Notes: generated by a model from the sequence alone, not told the origin. DNA of 64,000 nucleotides from Chromohalobacter canadensis (GCF_029544075.1 NZ_JAJQJH010000001.1:186001-250000), one strand, 5' to 3'; counted from the first letter of the stretch, positions 37,060-48,372 are shown. A program made the numbers and translations.

Positions 37060-37389
37060 TCAGATGGACTTCAGGGTGCCCTTGGGCAATACCGCGGCGA
37101 CGGAGTTCTTCTGAACGTTCACCTCGGTGCCTTCGGCGATTTCCAAGCTGATGAAATCGTCGCCGACATTAGTGACACGTCCCATCAGGCCGCCGCCGAT
37201 GACGATCTCATCGCCCTTGGCCAGATTGCTGATCAGTTGTTTGTGCTGCTTCGCACGCTTGGACTGCGGGCGCCATAGCAGAAAGTAGAAGATCAGCACG
37301 AAGCCGACTAGCATGACGATCTGGGCAATGCCGCCGCCCGCGGGGGAAGCATCCTGCGCGTGAGCTGCGGGAATGAAAAACTCCAGCAT
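37060..37389 (-). CDS. yajC: Sec translocase accessory subunit YajC
   Basis: A 109-residue single-pass membrane protein (MLEFFIPAAHAQDASPAGGGIAQIVMLVGFVLIFYFLLWRPQSKRAKQHK). The 'FYFLLWRPQSKRAKQHKQLISNLAKGDEIVIGGGLMGRV' block is the YajC signature. It associates with SecDF. It lies between tgt and secD as in most gammaproteobacteria. Confidence 0.96.
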   Translation of the reverse strand: MLEFFIPAAHAQDASPAGGGIAQIVMLVGFVLIFYFLLWRPQSKRAKQHKQLISNLAKGDEIVIGGGLMGRVTNVGDDFISLEIAEGTEVNVQKNSVAAVLPKGTLKSI

Positions 37390-37458
37390 GGATTGTTATC
37401 TCCGGATGGTAGTTGGGGGTGAACCTGGACCCGAGAGCGTATCCCGGATGGCCTTGGA

Positions 37459-39677
<2,219 letters not shown>

Positions 39678-39796
39678 GGCGTTGGAGAGGACGACCTAGA
39701 ATCGAAAAACTGAATCGGAGATGAGGCACGCACGGCGTGCGCTCGACGAAGGCGGCCTATGATAATCGAGACAGGCGACGAAGTCAGGCCCAATGA

Positions 39797-39824
39797 TTGA
39801 CGTCGCCAATCTGCTCCGTATAAT
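39797..39824 (+). promoter_or_regulatory. Promoter of tRNA-Leu
   Basis: TTGACG (39797-39802) and a perfect TATAAT (39819-39824) are separated by 16 bases and end 11 bases before the mature tRNA 5' end. It is the best sigma-70 promoter seen in the window. Confidence 0.9.
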
Positions 39825-39835
39825 ACGTCTCCGCT

Positions 39836-39922
39836 GCCCGGGTGGCGAAATTGGTAGACGCAGGGGATTCAAAATCCCCCGGTGGCGACACCGTGTCGGT
39901 TCGAGTCCGACCCCGGGCACCA
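39836..39922 (+). tRNA. tRNA-Leu (anticodon CAA)
   Basis: An 87-base class II tRNA. The acceptor stem is GCCCGGG / CCCGGGC with discriminator A and encoded CCA. The D arm contains TGGTAGACGC, the anticodon stem GGGGA / TCCCC encloses loop TTCAAAA (anticodon CAA at 39870-39872, reading UUG), there is a long variable arm, and a T loop GGTTCGAGTCC. It stands alone between queA (divergent) and gcd. Confidence 0.97.
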
Positions 39923-40211
39923 GCCTTCCTTCATGACCTCTGGTCATTCCAGCAAGACAAGCTTCTAGCTATCTCCTTTCCCTGATGATGTCGATGAGAC
40001 ATGCGTTGGTTTTCGTGCGCGTGTGTCAAGCGTTCTGCTCGCCTGCCGTTCCTTATATTATTTATTAATCAATTATGTAAAACGCTTTGATTGCTCTATC
40101 CTGAGGGCGAGCCATCAAGGTGGCAGGACGCGTCGGTGGCGTGCCTCAAGCCGCATGGCGTGTCGCTTTCACCGGCGATACAAGGGATACGGTCATTCAA
40201 GGAGAAACGTT
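39923..40211 (+). other. Intergenic region between tRNA-Leu and gcd
   Basis: About 290 bases without a gene. A short AT-rich island (about 40052-40082, TTATATTATTTATTAATCAA) contrasts with the GC-rich surroundings and probably carries the gcd promoter, leaving a leader of over 100 bases. I could not assign hexamers. A weak 6-bp hairpin (ATGACC-TCT-GGTCAT, about 39933) follows the tRNA and has no T-run. Confidence 0.5.
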
Positions 40212-42659
40212 TTGGCTACTAATACATCTTCCCACAGGGCTGGCGGCTTGTTCGCCAAGCTGGTGGGTATTATCGTTGCGCTCGCCGGCCTCGCGCTGGG
40301 CGGCGGCGGGCTTTATCTAGCGTCACTGGGCGGTTCCTGGTATTACGCGGTCGCGGGCATTCTGATGCTCGTCTCCGGCGTTCAATTGGTGCGTGGTCGT
40401 GTTTCCGGTGCCTGGATTTATGGAGTGGTGTTCATTGGCACGCTGATCTGGGCCGCTTGGGAATCCGGGTTGAATTACTGGCGCTGGATTCCGCGTCTCG
40501 ACGTCGCGTTGATCCTGGCCATTCTGGTCGCGCTGGTCATGCCGAGTCTTCGGGGCGGGCCCTCGCGCAAGGCGGGGTTCTCGGTGGCGGGCGTGTTGTG
40601 CCTGGGCCTGATCGTCGCCGGTGCCTTGGCATTCGTACCGCGCGGTTATCAACATCTCGAGGACGTGCCGGACGTCGCCGAGAATTCATTGGCGACCGAT
40701 GTCGGCGGCGCCCAGCCTGCGGATACGCCCGACGATGAGGATTGGGTCGCCTACGGACGCGACAGTGCCGCGACGCGCTATTCGCCGCTCGACCAGGTTA
40801 CCCCGGACAACGTCGGTGATCTCGAGGTGGCGTGGCAATACCGCACCGGCGATTTGCTCGATCATCGCTGGGGCGCAGAAACCACGCCGCTCAAGGTCGG
40901 TGATGATGTGTTCTTGTGTACGTCGCGCAACATCCTGATCTCGCTCGATGCCGATAGTGGCGAAGAGAACTGGCGCTACGATCCACATGTATCCGAAGAC
41001 GCGATTCCTTATACCGCCGCCTGCCGTGGCGTCACGTATTATGAAGTGCCGGATGACCGTCTCGACGATCTGGCCAATGGCGGTGATAGCGATTCGCAGA
41101 GCTGCCGCGCCCGCATCATTTCCGGCACGCTCGATGGCCGCATGCTCGAAGTCGATGCTGCGACTGGCGAACCGTGTACCGGTTTCGGGAATAACGGCCA
41201 AGTCGACATCAAGAAGAACATGGGTGAGACGCCGGACGGTTACGTGTCCATCAACTCCGCGCCGGTGGTGGTGCGCGATGTGGTCGTCACCGGCCACCAG
41301 GTGCTCGATGGCCAGCGGCGTTATCCGCCCTCCGGTGTCATCAAAGGGTTTGACGCCGTGACCGGCGAGCTCGAGTGGGCCTGGGACGCGGCACGTCCCG
41401 AGCAGAGCGAACCACTCAGCGGTGAGGAAACATATGTGCGCGGCTCTCCCAATATGTGGACGACTGCCGCCGGCGATAGCCAGCTCGGTCTGGTGTATCT
41501 GCCGATGGCCAATAGCGCCGCCGATTACTGGAGCAGTTCGCGCACGCCGGAAGAAAACGAGTGGGCTAGCTCGATGGTGGCGCTCAACGTTGAGACCGGG
41601 CTGCCTGAGTGGCACTTCCAGACCGCCCACAAGGATGTCTGGGACTATGACCCCGGTTCGCAGCCGACGCTGATCGACTTCCCCACCGACGAGGGCGAGG
41701 TGCCGGCATTGGTGATGCCCACCAAGCAGGGCGAGATCTACGTCTTCAACCGCGAGACCGGCGAACTGCTAGGCGGCGGCGCCGAGGAGCGTCCGGTTCC
41801 CCAGGGCGGCGCCGAGCCAGAGGAGCGTAGCAAAACCCAACCCTTCTCGAACTATGCCACGCTGCGTCAGCCCGACATCAACGAGAAGGACATGTGGGGC
41901 ATGTCGCCTTTCGATCAACTTTTCTGCCGTATCCAGTACCAGCAAGCCAGCTGGAAGGGCATGTACACGCCGCCCACCGCCGATCAGCCGTGGATTCAGT
42001 ACACTGGCTATAATGGGGGCTCCGACTGGGGCAGTGTCTCCATCGATCCTCGGCGTGGCGTGATGATCGCCAACTACAATGATATGCCCAACTACAATGA
42101 GCTAGTGCCCCGTGATGTGGCCAATGAACTGGGCTGGAAGCCTCGCGAGGAGCTCGATAGCGACAGCGGCGGCGCCGAAGGCGCGGGCGATCCGCAGGCC
42201 AACACGCCTTACGCTATCAACGTCAACGCCGGCTGGCGCGTGCCCTATACCGGTATGCTGTGCAAGCAGCCGCCGTATGGCCATATCCGCGCCATCGAGT
42301 TGGCCAGCGGCGATACGCTGTGGGATCGCCCGTTGGGCACGGCGCGCGCCAACGGCCCGTGGGGAATTCGTTCCGGCTTGCCCATCGATATCGGCACACC
42401 CAATAACGGCGGTTCGGTGGTCACGGCCGGAGGCCTGATCTTCATCGCTGCGGCGACCGATGATCTGATCCGCGCGATCGACATCGAGAGCGGCGAGACC
42501 GTGTGGCAAGCGCCATTACCGGCGGGTGGCCAAGCCAATCCGATGGTCTATGAGGCGAATGGTCGTCAGTATCTGGTGATCGTCGCCACGGGGCACCACT
42601 TCATGGAAACCCCTAGTGGTGACTACGTGATCGCCTATGCGTTGCCCGACGATGCCTGA
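40212..42659 (+). CDS. gcd: Membrane-bound PQQ-dependent glucose dehydrogenase family protein
   Basis: An 815-residue quinoprotein: about five N-terminal membrane helices (to about residue 150), then a periplasmic eight-bladed propeller with 'DWVAYGRDSAATRYSPLDQVTPDNVGDLEVAWQYRTGD', 'RWGAETTPLKVGDDVFLCTSRNILISLDADSGEENW' and a C-terminal 'GGSVVTAGGLIFIAAATDDLIRAIDIESGETVWQAPLPAGGQANPMVYEANGRQYLVIVATGHH'. It oxidises aldoses (or quinate/shikimate in sister families) and feeds electrons to ubiquinone. Translation starts at a TTG with AAGGAG seven bases upstream; there is no ATG near. The periplasmic part is acidic. No pqq biosynthesis gene is in the window. Confidence 0.92.
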   Translation: MATNTSSHRAGGLFAKLVGIIVALAGLALGGGGLYLASLGGSWYYAVAGILMLVSGVQLVRGRVSGAWIYGVVFIGTLIWAAWESGLNYWRWIPRLDVALILAILVALVMPSLRGGPSRKAGFSVAGVLCLGLIVAGALAFVPRGYQHLEDVPDVAENSLATDVGGAQPADTPDDEDWVAYGRDSAATRYSPLDQVTPDNVGDLEVAWQYRTGDLLDHRWGAETTPLKVGDDVFLCTSRNILISLDADSGEENWRYDPHVSEDAIPYTAACRGVTYYEVPDDRLDDLANGGDSDSQSCRARIISGTLDGRMLEVDAATGEPCTGFGNNGQVDIKKNMGETPDGYVSINSAPVVVRDVVVTGHQVLDGQRRYPPSGVIKGFDAVTGELEWAWDAARPEQSEPLSGEETYVRGSPNMWTTAAGDSQLGLVYLPMANSAADYWSSSRTPEENEWASSMVALNVETGLPEWHFQTAHKDVWDYDPGSQPTLIDFPTDEGEVPALVMPTKQGEIYVFNRETGELLGGGAEERPVPQGGAEPEERSKTQPFSNYATLRQPDINEKDMWGMSPFDQLFCRIQYQQASWKGMYTPPTADQPWIQYTGYNGGSDWGSVSIDPRRGVMIANYNDMPNYNELVPRDVANELGWKPREELDSDSGGAEGAGDPQANTPYAINVNAGWRVPYTGMLCKQPPYGHIRAIELASGDTLWDRPLGTARANGPWGIRSGLPIDIGTPNNGGSVVTAGGLIFIAAATDDLIRAIDIESGETVWQAPLPAGGQANPMVYEANGRQYLVIVATGHHFMETPSGDYVIAYALPDDA

Positions 42660-42686
42660 CGGCCCGATAGGGTAAGAGAAGCACAG

Positions 42687-42719
42687 CGACCCCGGCAAAG
42701 CGCCGGGGTCGTTTTGTTT
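42687..42719 (+). terminator. Rho-independent terminator after gcd
   Basis: A 10-bp stem, CGACCCCGGC / GCCGGGGTCG (42687-42696 with 42702-42711), with loop AAAGC, is followed by TTTTGTTT. It lies 27 bases past the gcd stop and abuts the convergent EAL gene. Confidence 0.92.
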
Positions 42720-43479
42720 AGGCGTCAGTAAAGACCGAGACCGGGGGCAGTGCTTCGAACGCGGGACGCGCGTAATAAAAGCCTTGGTGCTGCACGATGC
42801 CGGCCTCTTCATGGAGCCAGCGGGCTTCGTCCCGGCATTCGATGCCTTCGGCGACCAGCTCGATGTCGAGCTGGGTGGCAATGTCGACGACCGCCTTGAG
42901 CAAAATCTGGCGACGTGTGTCGCGGTGGCAGTCCATCACCAGGGCACGGTCGATCTTGAGCTTGTCCGGGCGCAACTCGGCCAACAGGTCTAGGTTGGCG
43001 TGGCCTTTGCCGAAATCGTCCAGGGCGGTGGTAAAGCCCATCTGGCGATACGTGTCGATGATGGCGCGCAGGTGGCCGCGATCATGCACGCTCTCGACTT
43101 CAGTGATCTCGAATGTTAGCCGTTCGACGGGCCATCCGACCTGCTCTGAGATCGCTAGCGTCGCCTGTATGCAGGCTTCGGGTTCATAGACGGCGTTGGG
43201 CAGGAAGTTGATCGAGAGCGCGCTGGACATGCCCAATTGGCTGGCCAGTTCAATGGCCTTGACGCGGCAGGCCTGATCGAAGCGATATAGTAGCGTGTTC
43301 GAGACCTGGGACAGTACCTCATAGGCCGAGTCGCCATTGACGCCGCGTACCAAGGCTTCGTGAGCAACGATGCGTTGCGTGGCGACATCGACGATGGGCT
43401 GGAACGCCATGCTGAACGCGAACGGTAACGGGCCTTCGCAACGCTGACAATGATGGTCGGTTCGCGCGCAATTCGTCAT
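42718..43479 (-). CDS. EAL-domain cyclic-di-GMP phosphodiesterase with N-terminal Cys/His motif
   Basis: A 253-residue stand-alone EAL protein. Catalytic residues appear complete: 'HEALVRG' (EAL), 'LSINFLPNAV', 'LTFEITEVES', 'ALDDFGKGHANLDLLAELRPDKLKIDR', 'VAEGIECRDEARWL' and 'VQHQGFYYARP'. Hydrolysis of c-di-GMP to pGpG is therefore likely. The first 14 residues (MTNCARTDHHCQRC) hold three Cys and two His, which could bind a metal or act as a redox switch. GGAGA precedes ATG 43479. It is convergent with gcd. Confidence 0.88.
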   Translation of the reverse strand: MTNCARTDHHCQRCEGPLPFAFSMAFQPIVDVATQRIVAHEALVRGVNGDSAYEVLSQVSNTLLYRFDQACRVKAIELASQLGMSSALSINFLPNAVYEPEACIQATLAISEQVGWPVERLTFEITEVESVHDRGHLRAIIDTYRQMGFTTALDDFGKGHANLDLLAELRPDKLKIDRALVMDCHRDTRRQILLKAVVDIATQLDIELVAEGIECRDEARWLHEEAGIVQHQGFYYARPAFEALPPVSVFTDA

Positions 43480-43686
43480 GCCTGATCTCCGTGTGGTGGG
43501 CTGAGAGCACCGTCATGATGCCCTATATCCCGATGCGTGCTGAGCGCGGCACGCGTCGTTTAAGTTAGGATGTCTGCGGTATTATTGTACGATCATAAAT
43601 TAGGTGCGATACGCCTTTGAGAGCGTCGCGTGTATTGCGCTTCCATCATGATGTTTCTGGATAAAGATCCTGGATAAGGAGTTCCG

Positions 43687-44061
43687 ATGAAATCTGTCAG
43701 TCTTACCCTGTTGGCGCTAGCGACCTTGATGACGGGGTGCGCCATGCAAGGCGGCGATGCTGATCGTGTCGAGCAGCATACCCAGATTTACCAGTGTGCG
43801 GGAGAGACGTCGCTGTCGGTGACCTATTTCCAATATGGCGCCGACACCGATCGTGCCATGTTGAGCTATGGTCACGATTCCATTCCCATGCACCAAATTG
43901 CCTCGGGCTCCGGCACGCGCTATGCAAGCGACGACGAACAGCTCGCCTATATCTGGCACACCAAAGGCGATAGCGGAATGTTGTATCGCGAGAATGACGA
44001 GGGTGAACGTAACGTCATCGAGCGCGACTGCCAGGGCCGCATGAAGGACGCCGACCTCTAA
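43687..44061 (+). CDS. MliC-family lysozyme-inhibitor lipoprotein
   Basis: A 124-residue lipoprotein (MKSVSLTLLALATLMTGCAM, lipobox LMTGC). The mature part has the MliC/PliC pattern: 'IYQCAGETSLSVTYF', a 'IASGSGTRYASDDEQLAYIWHTKGDSGMLY' block and a C-terminal Cys (RDCQG) to pair with the first one. Members block C-type lysozyme at the envelope. AAGGAG is six bases before the ATG. It stands alone between the EAL gene and a LysE gene. The 207-base region upstream is AT-richer (TATTATTG, about 43572) and may hold its promoter. Confidence 0.85.
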   Translation: MKSVSLTLLALATLMTGCAMQGGDADRVEQHTQIYQCAGETSLSVTYFQYGADTDRAMLSYGHDSIPMHQIASGSGTRYASDDEQLAYIWHTKGDSGMLYRENDEGERNVIERDCQGRMKDADL

Positions 44062-44112
44062 GTTGAGCGCTTATTTTAAGTTGCAAGCTCACTTCAGGAC
44101 GGGGTCTGTGTG

Positions 44113-44721
44113 ATGTCATTGAGTCTGTGGCTGTCGCTGGCGGCTGTCTGCGCCATGGGGGCGATGTCGCCGGGGCCGAGCCTGGCGATGGTGCTGCGCC
44201 ACACACTAGGCGGCGGGCGCATGCCGGGCGTCGTCGCGAGCGTTTGCCACGCGGCGGGTGTGGGCTTCTATGCGGCGTTGACCGTGTGGGGACTGGGCGC
44301 TGTCATCGTGCATCAGCCGATGTTGTTCAAGGCCATCACCTGGGGCGGGGCGGCGTATCTGGCCTGGCTTGGCGTGAAGGCGTTGCGCGCTGGCCGGGGC
44401 GGTGCCCTGGAGACAGGCGGTGTGGCGAGCCGGCCTGGGGTGGCTGCGCGGGATGGCGTACTGGTAGCGTTGGCCAATCCCAAGCTGATTCTGTTCTTCG
44501 TGGCCTTGTTGAGCCAGTTCGTCAGCGCCGACATGGGCGCGGGGGCCAAGACGATGATCGTGGCGACCGCGTCACTGATCGATGCCGGCTGGTACGTGCT
44601 GGTGGCGTTGGCGCTCTCGCATTCAGCGATTTTGCCCTGGCTTCAGGCACGTGCGCACTGGATCAACCGAATGACGGGCGTCTTGCTGCTGGGCTTGGCG
44701 CTGCGCATCGTCATCGGTTGA
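44113..44721 (+). CDS. LysE/RhtB-family amino-acid exporter
   Basis: A 202-residue membrane protein with about six helices. The family start 'LSLAAVCAMGAMSPGPSLAMVLRHTLGGGRMPGVVASVCHAAGVGFYA' (SPGP motif) and 'VLVALANPKLILFFVALLSQFV' (NPK motif) are clear. It exports a small amino acid or derivative; substrate unknown. GTG 44110 and ATG 44113 are adjacent; I take the ATG. It is convergent with aidB. Confidence 0.92.
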   Translation: MSLSLWLSLAAVCAMGAMSPGPSLAMVLRHTLGGGRMPGVVASVCHAAGVGFYAALTVWGLGAVIVHQPMLFKAITWGGAAYLAWLGVKALRAGRGGALETGGVASRPGVAARDGVLVALANPKLILFFVALLSQFVSADMGAGAKTMIVATASLIDAGWYVLVALALSHSAILPWLQARAHWINRMTGVLLLGLALRIVIG

Positions 44722-44741
44722 TGGGCCGTTGGAAACCGCTT

Positions 44742-46394
44742 TCAGGTCTCGATTCGCTCAAGAATGGCGTCCAGTGGCGCGTGTGATGGCAAGACGCCGA
44801 ATAGCGGTGAAGTCTCCTCGCCGAGGCGCGTTGCGCAGAAGGTCTCGCTGATGGCGGCGGGGGCATGACGCAACAGTAGCGCGGCTTGCAGACATTGCGC
44901 GAGGCGCTGGGTTAGCCAGCGTGCCTGCGCTTCCAGCACGTCCGGCGTGGCCTTGAGGCGTCGTTCTAGCGCCTCGAGCGCCCGGTCAAAATCGGGGTGC
45001 GCGCCGCGTGCCAGGGCGAGCTCCTGACGCAGGGCTGCGATGCTTTCCGGATGGCGGGCAAGTACACGCATCACGTCCAGGCACATGACATTGCCTGAGC
45101 CTTCCCAGATAGAATTCACCGGCGCCTCGCGGTAAAGCCGCGCGAGCGGCGCCTCCTCGACGTAGCCGATACCGCCGAGACATTCCATGGCTTCAGCCAT
45201 GAACGCTGGGCCACGCTTGTTGTGCCAGAACTTGGCCAGCGCGGGGAGCAGGCGCGCCAGGGCGTGCTCATGCGGGTCTCGGGAGGCGCCATCGAAGGCA
45301 CGCGCCGTGCGTAGGCAGAGTGCCAGGCTGGCCTCGGTTTCCAGCGCCAGGTCGGCGATCACGCGCTGCATCAGCGGCTGGTCGGCGAGGCGTTTACCGA
45401 ACGCTTCGCGGCCCTGAACGTGGCGCCAGGCTTCGAGCGTCGCCTGGCGCATCATGCCGGCGGGTGCGGTGGCGGCATCGAGCCGGGTCTGCTGGACCAT
45501 CTCGAGAATGGTGGCGACGCCGCGCCCTGGCTCGCCGATAGGGTGCGCCCAGGCATCGGCATACTCGAGTTCCGCCGAGGCGTTGGCGCGGTTGCCGCAC
45601 TTGTCCTTGAGGCGCTGCAGTTGAATGCCATTGCGTTCGCCATCGGGGCGAAAGCGTGGCACCAGGAAGCAACCGATGCCGGCGTCGTCTTGTGCGAGTG
45701 TCAGAAAAGCATCCGACATCGGCGCGCTACAGAACCACTTGTGGCCGGTGAGGCGCACGCTGCCATCCGGCTGATGTGTCGCCTGGGTAGTGTTGCGGCG
45801 CACGTCGCTGCCGCCTTGTTTCTCGGTCATCGCCATGCCGAAGGTTGCCGCACGCTTGTCGCTGGCGGGCAGGGCGCGAGGATCGTAGTCGTTTGTCAGC
45901 AGGCGCGGCCCCCATGCCTCGAGTATGGCGCTGTCGTGGCGTAGCACGGGATAGGCGGCGTGGGTCATGGTGATCGGGCAGCAGAATCCCGGTTCGACTT
46001 GGGTCAAGAGATACAGCGCGGCGACATGCGCTTGATGACCGCCGTTGCCTTCATGCTCCCAGGCCACCGCCTGCCAGCCGCCATCGCAGGCGAGATGCAT
46101 CAAGCGATGATAGGCCTCGGTGTAGTGCACTTCGTCGAGCCTGCGCCCGTGCCGGTCGAACAAACATAGCTCGGGAGGATGGCGATTGGCCTCGTCGGCG
46201 ATGGCTTGCCAGGTATCACGCCCGGCCTCGCGGGCGAGCGGGGCAAGGCGCGTCGCGACCCAAGCCGGGGCTTCGCGGGCCAGAGTCTCACGCAGGGCGA
46301 TGTCCTCTGCCAGGAGGTCATGGTCACCACCGAGCAACGGCTGGTTGGTGACCTCGTGCGTGGCGAGATGAGTGCGAGCGGCATGATCGGCCAT
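44742..46394 (-). CDS. aidB: AidB-like acyl-CoA dehydrogenase
   Basis: A 550-residue acyl-CoA-dehydrogenase-fold flavoprotein of the AidB subfamily, known in E. coli as an alkylation-response protein that binds DNA. The N-terminal 'THEVTNQPLLGGDHDLLAEDIAL', 'CPITMTHAAYPVLR', 'FGMAMTEKQGGSDVRRNTTQA', 'GHKWFCSAPMSDAFLTLAQ', 'RLKDKCGNRANASAELEY' and 'AEAMECLGGIGYVEEAPLARLYREAPVNSIWEGSGNVMCLDVMRVL' match AidB. The start at 46394 has AGGAG eight bases upstream. It lies 88 bases downstream of the TetR gene on the same strand. Confidence 0.93.
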   Translation of the reverse strand: MADHAARTHLATHEVTNQPLLGGDHDLLAEDIALRETLAREAPAWVATRLAPLAREAGRDTWQAIADEANRHPPELCLFDRHGRRLDEVHYTEAYHRLMHLACDGGWQAVAWEHEGNGGHQAHVAALYLLTQVEPGFCCPITMTHAAYPVLRHDSAILEAWGPRLLTNDYDPRALPASDKRAATFGMAMTEKQGGSDVRRNTTQATHQPDGSVRLTGHKWFCSAPMSDAFLTLAQDDAGIGCFLVPRFRPDGERNGIQLQRLKDKCGNRANASAELEYADAWAHPIGEPGRGVATILEMVQQTRLDAATAPAGMMRQATLEAWRHVQGREAFGKRLADQPLMQRVIADLALETEASLALCLRTARAFDGASRDPHEHALARLLPALAKFWHNKRGPAFMAEAMECLGGIGYVEEAPLARLYREAPVNSIWEGSGNVMCLDVMRVLARHPESIAALRQELALARGAHPDFDRALEALERRLKATPDVLEAQARWLTQRLAQCLQAALLLRHAPAAISETFCATRLGEETSPLFGVLPSHAPLDAILERIET

Positions 46395-46482
46395 GGAAGC
46401 GACTCCTGAAGACGGCAAGGGGATGCGTCGTGCTTCGAGCATGGCCAGACGTGATACCGGGGTCAATGCGACCCTGGTGGGG

Positions 46483-47052
46483 TTAGTCGGGCGCGTCGGC
46501 GCTTGGCAGCGTCTGCGCGATCCAGCGACTGAGGCGCGCGGGCGTCGCCGTATCGAGGTCGTAGAGTAGCCGGTACGTCATCGGCGCGATCACGCCGTCC
46601 ATCAAGTCCTCGACCGATGGCGTGGCTTCGCCGCGCTTCACGGCACGTTCACGCAAGCACGCCATGATCGTTTCACTGTAAAGGTAGCAGCGTTCACGTC
46701 GTTCGCGTTCGGCGCTGGCCATGATATCGCTGAGCATGCACTGGCCGGGTAGCGAGGTCATCTCATCGAGATATTGCTCGCCCCAAGCCTGTAGGTCGCC
46801 TGCCAAGGAACCGGTCTGCGGCGGTTCGTCGTCGGGGCGCAGGCGCTCGAGGGACACGTCTGCCAGCAGCTCGGCAAGATTCCCCCAGCGACGATAGATC
46901 GTCGACGGCGTTACGCCGGCCTTGTTCGCGATCTGGGGCACGCTGAGTTCTTCGCGGGATTTGGTGGTCTGCAGCTCGCGGACCGCGTGATGCACGGCTT
47001 CTTGCACCCGCGCGCTGCGTCCCCCGGGACGAACGGCTTCTTTGATGGCCAT
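46483..47052 (-). CDS. TetR-family transcriptional regulator
   Basis: A 189-residue TetR repressor: HTH 'LSVPQIANKAGVTPSTIYRRWGNLAELLADV' near residues 38-68, then a ligand domain with a TetR_C_16-like helix set. It is divergent from an MFS pump gene with inverted repeats between them, so control of that pump (and itself) is the likely job. ATG 47052 is chosen; a GTG six bases upstream is in frame. It might also read through into aidB. Confidence 0.92.
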   Translation of the reverse strand: MAIKEAVRPGGRSARVQEAVHHAVRELQTTKSREELSVPQIANKAGVTPSTIYRRWGNLAELLADVSLERLRPDDEPPQTGSLAGDLQAWGEQYLDEMTSLPGQCMLSDIMASAERERRERCYLYSETIMACLRERAVKRGEATPSVEDLMDGVIAPMTYRLLYDLDTATPARLSRWIAQTLPSADAPD

Positions 47053-47063
47053 GGTCACCTAAC

Positions 47064-47092
47064 GCAAAATATTTGCTTTATTAGCCTGCTAA
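47064..47092. promoter_or_regulatory. Candidate TetR operators in the divergent region
   Basis: Two inverted repeats lie in the 75-base gap between the TetR and MFS genes: GCAAA-ATA-TTTGC (47064-47076) and TTAGC-CT-GCTAA (47081-47092). The position fits repression of both genes. Confidence 0.55.
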
Positions 47093-47127
47093 GTTCAGAC
47101 TGCGACTAAAGCACAATCTTAGCATTA

Positions 47128-48372
47128 ATGGATTTCATCATGACACCGCCTTCATCCACGGGTACGACGGATGCCTACCCGGCGCCGCGCCTCGGGCAGC
47201 TGACGTATTACGCCATCCTGATGATCACCTTCCTGGCGGCATCCAGCGCTCCGACGCCGCTGTATCGCCTCTATCAAACGACATGGCACTTCTCGGCAAC
47301 GATGCTCACACTGGTGTTTGCCAGCTATGTGTTCGCTTTATTGGTAGCGCTACTGGTGTCCGGATCGTTGTCGGACCATATCGGCCGGCGGCCAGTGGTG
47401 GCCGGTGCGATCGTGGGCGAAATCTTATCATTAGGGGTGTTCTTCTGGGCCGATAGCCTAGCGTGGCTCATGGTGGCGCGTATTCTGCAGGGCATTGCCA
47501 CCGGTGTCGTGACTAGCGCGCTGGCGGCAGCCATGCTCGATAGCGATCACCGACGTGGGCCCGTCATGGCGAGTATCGCGCCGCTCTTCGGTATGGGCAT
47601 CGGCGCCCTGATTGCGGGCATCTTGGTAACGTATGCGCCCGCGCCGCTGCATCTGGTGTACGCGCTCTTGGCCGTGGCGCTGGTGGTTCAAGGCCTGCTG
47701 CTAGGGCGCATCCGCGAGAGCGTGACGCCGCGCCCGGGCGCATGGGCCTCGTTGAGGCCACGCGCCTATATACCACCGCCTGTCCGGGGGCCGCTGATGC
47801 GCGTAGTGTCGGCAGTGATCTCGTCCTGGGCACTAGGCGGCTTCTCGCTGTCGCTGGGCCCTACGCTAGTGGAGACCGTCAGCGGTATCCATAACCCGCT
47901 GATCGGTTGTCTGATTACGTTCCTGCTGCCCTGCGTGGGCGCGATCAGTGTGTTGACGCTGCGGGCCAAGCCGCCTCGTGTGGCAGTGCTTATCGGTACG
48001 GGCTGCTTGATCGTCGGCATGAGTGTGCTGTTGTTAGGTGTGTATTGGCGCAGCGTGGCGGTACTGTTGAGCGGCACAGCCTTTGCTGGGATCGGCTTCG
48101 GCGCGGCGTTCATGGGCGCCATGCGTACCGTGATGCCATTGGCACCGCCCACCGAGCGCTCGGCGTTGATGGCGGCGTTCTACGTCATCTGCTACTTGTC
48201 CGCCAGCCTTTTGGCCATGGTCGGCGGCATGGCGACACAGCACATGGGGCTGCTGCCGACGACGTACGTGTATGGCGGTGTCGTGGCGGTGTTGTCGCTC
48301 GCCGCCTTCATCGGTGCGCTGACGCAGCGCACGACGCCACGACGTTGCCAAGCCTGCGATAGCCCCGCTTGA
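47128..48372 (+). CDS. MFS efflux transporter
   Basis: A 414-residue major facilitator with twelve predicted helices. The A-motif is 'GSLSDHIGRRPVVAGAIVGE' after helix 2, with 'ILQGIATGVVTSALAAAMLD' in helix 4 and a long Pro-rich loop between halves (around 200-215). The pattern resembles drug:H+ antiporter-1-like transporters. The substrate is unknown. ATG 47128 or 47140 can start it. The divergent TetR gene is the probable regulator. Confidence 0.9.
   Translation: MDFIMTPPSSTGTTDAYPAPRLGQLTYYAILMITFLAASSAPTPLYRLYQTTWHFSATMLTLVFASYVFALLVALLVSGSLSDHIGRRPVVAGAIVGEILSLGVFFWADSLAWLMVARILQGIATGVVTSALAAAMLDSDHRRGPVMASIAPLFGMGIGALIAGILVTYAPAPLHLVYALLAVALVVQGLLLGRIRESVTPRPGAWASLRPRAYIPPPVRGPLMRVVSAVISSWALGGFSLSLGPTLVETVSGIHNPLIGCLITFLLPCVGAISVLTLRAKPPRVAVLIGTGCLIVGMSVLLLGVYWRSVAVLLSGTAFAGIGFGAAFMGAMRTVMPLAPPTERSALMAAFYVICYLSASLLAMVGGMATQHMGLLPTTYVYGGVVAVLSLAAFIGALTQRTTPRRCQACDSPA

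Noticed and set aside
40052-40090. AT-rich island as a replication origin or integration site
   Set aside because: No DnaA boxes, no repeats of the adjacent tRNA 3' end and no integrase. It is most simply a promoter region.
39836-40211. Genomic-island attachment site at tRNA-Leu
   Set aside because: The downstream segment contains no integrase and I found no second copy of the tRNA 3' end in the window.
40686-41630. A 314-codon minus-strand open frame opposite gcd
   Set aside because: It is an antisense shadow of the PQQ propeller repeats; gcd itself has clear motifs over the same bases.
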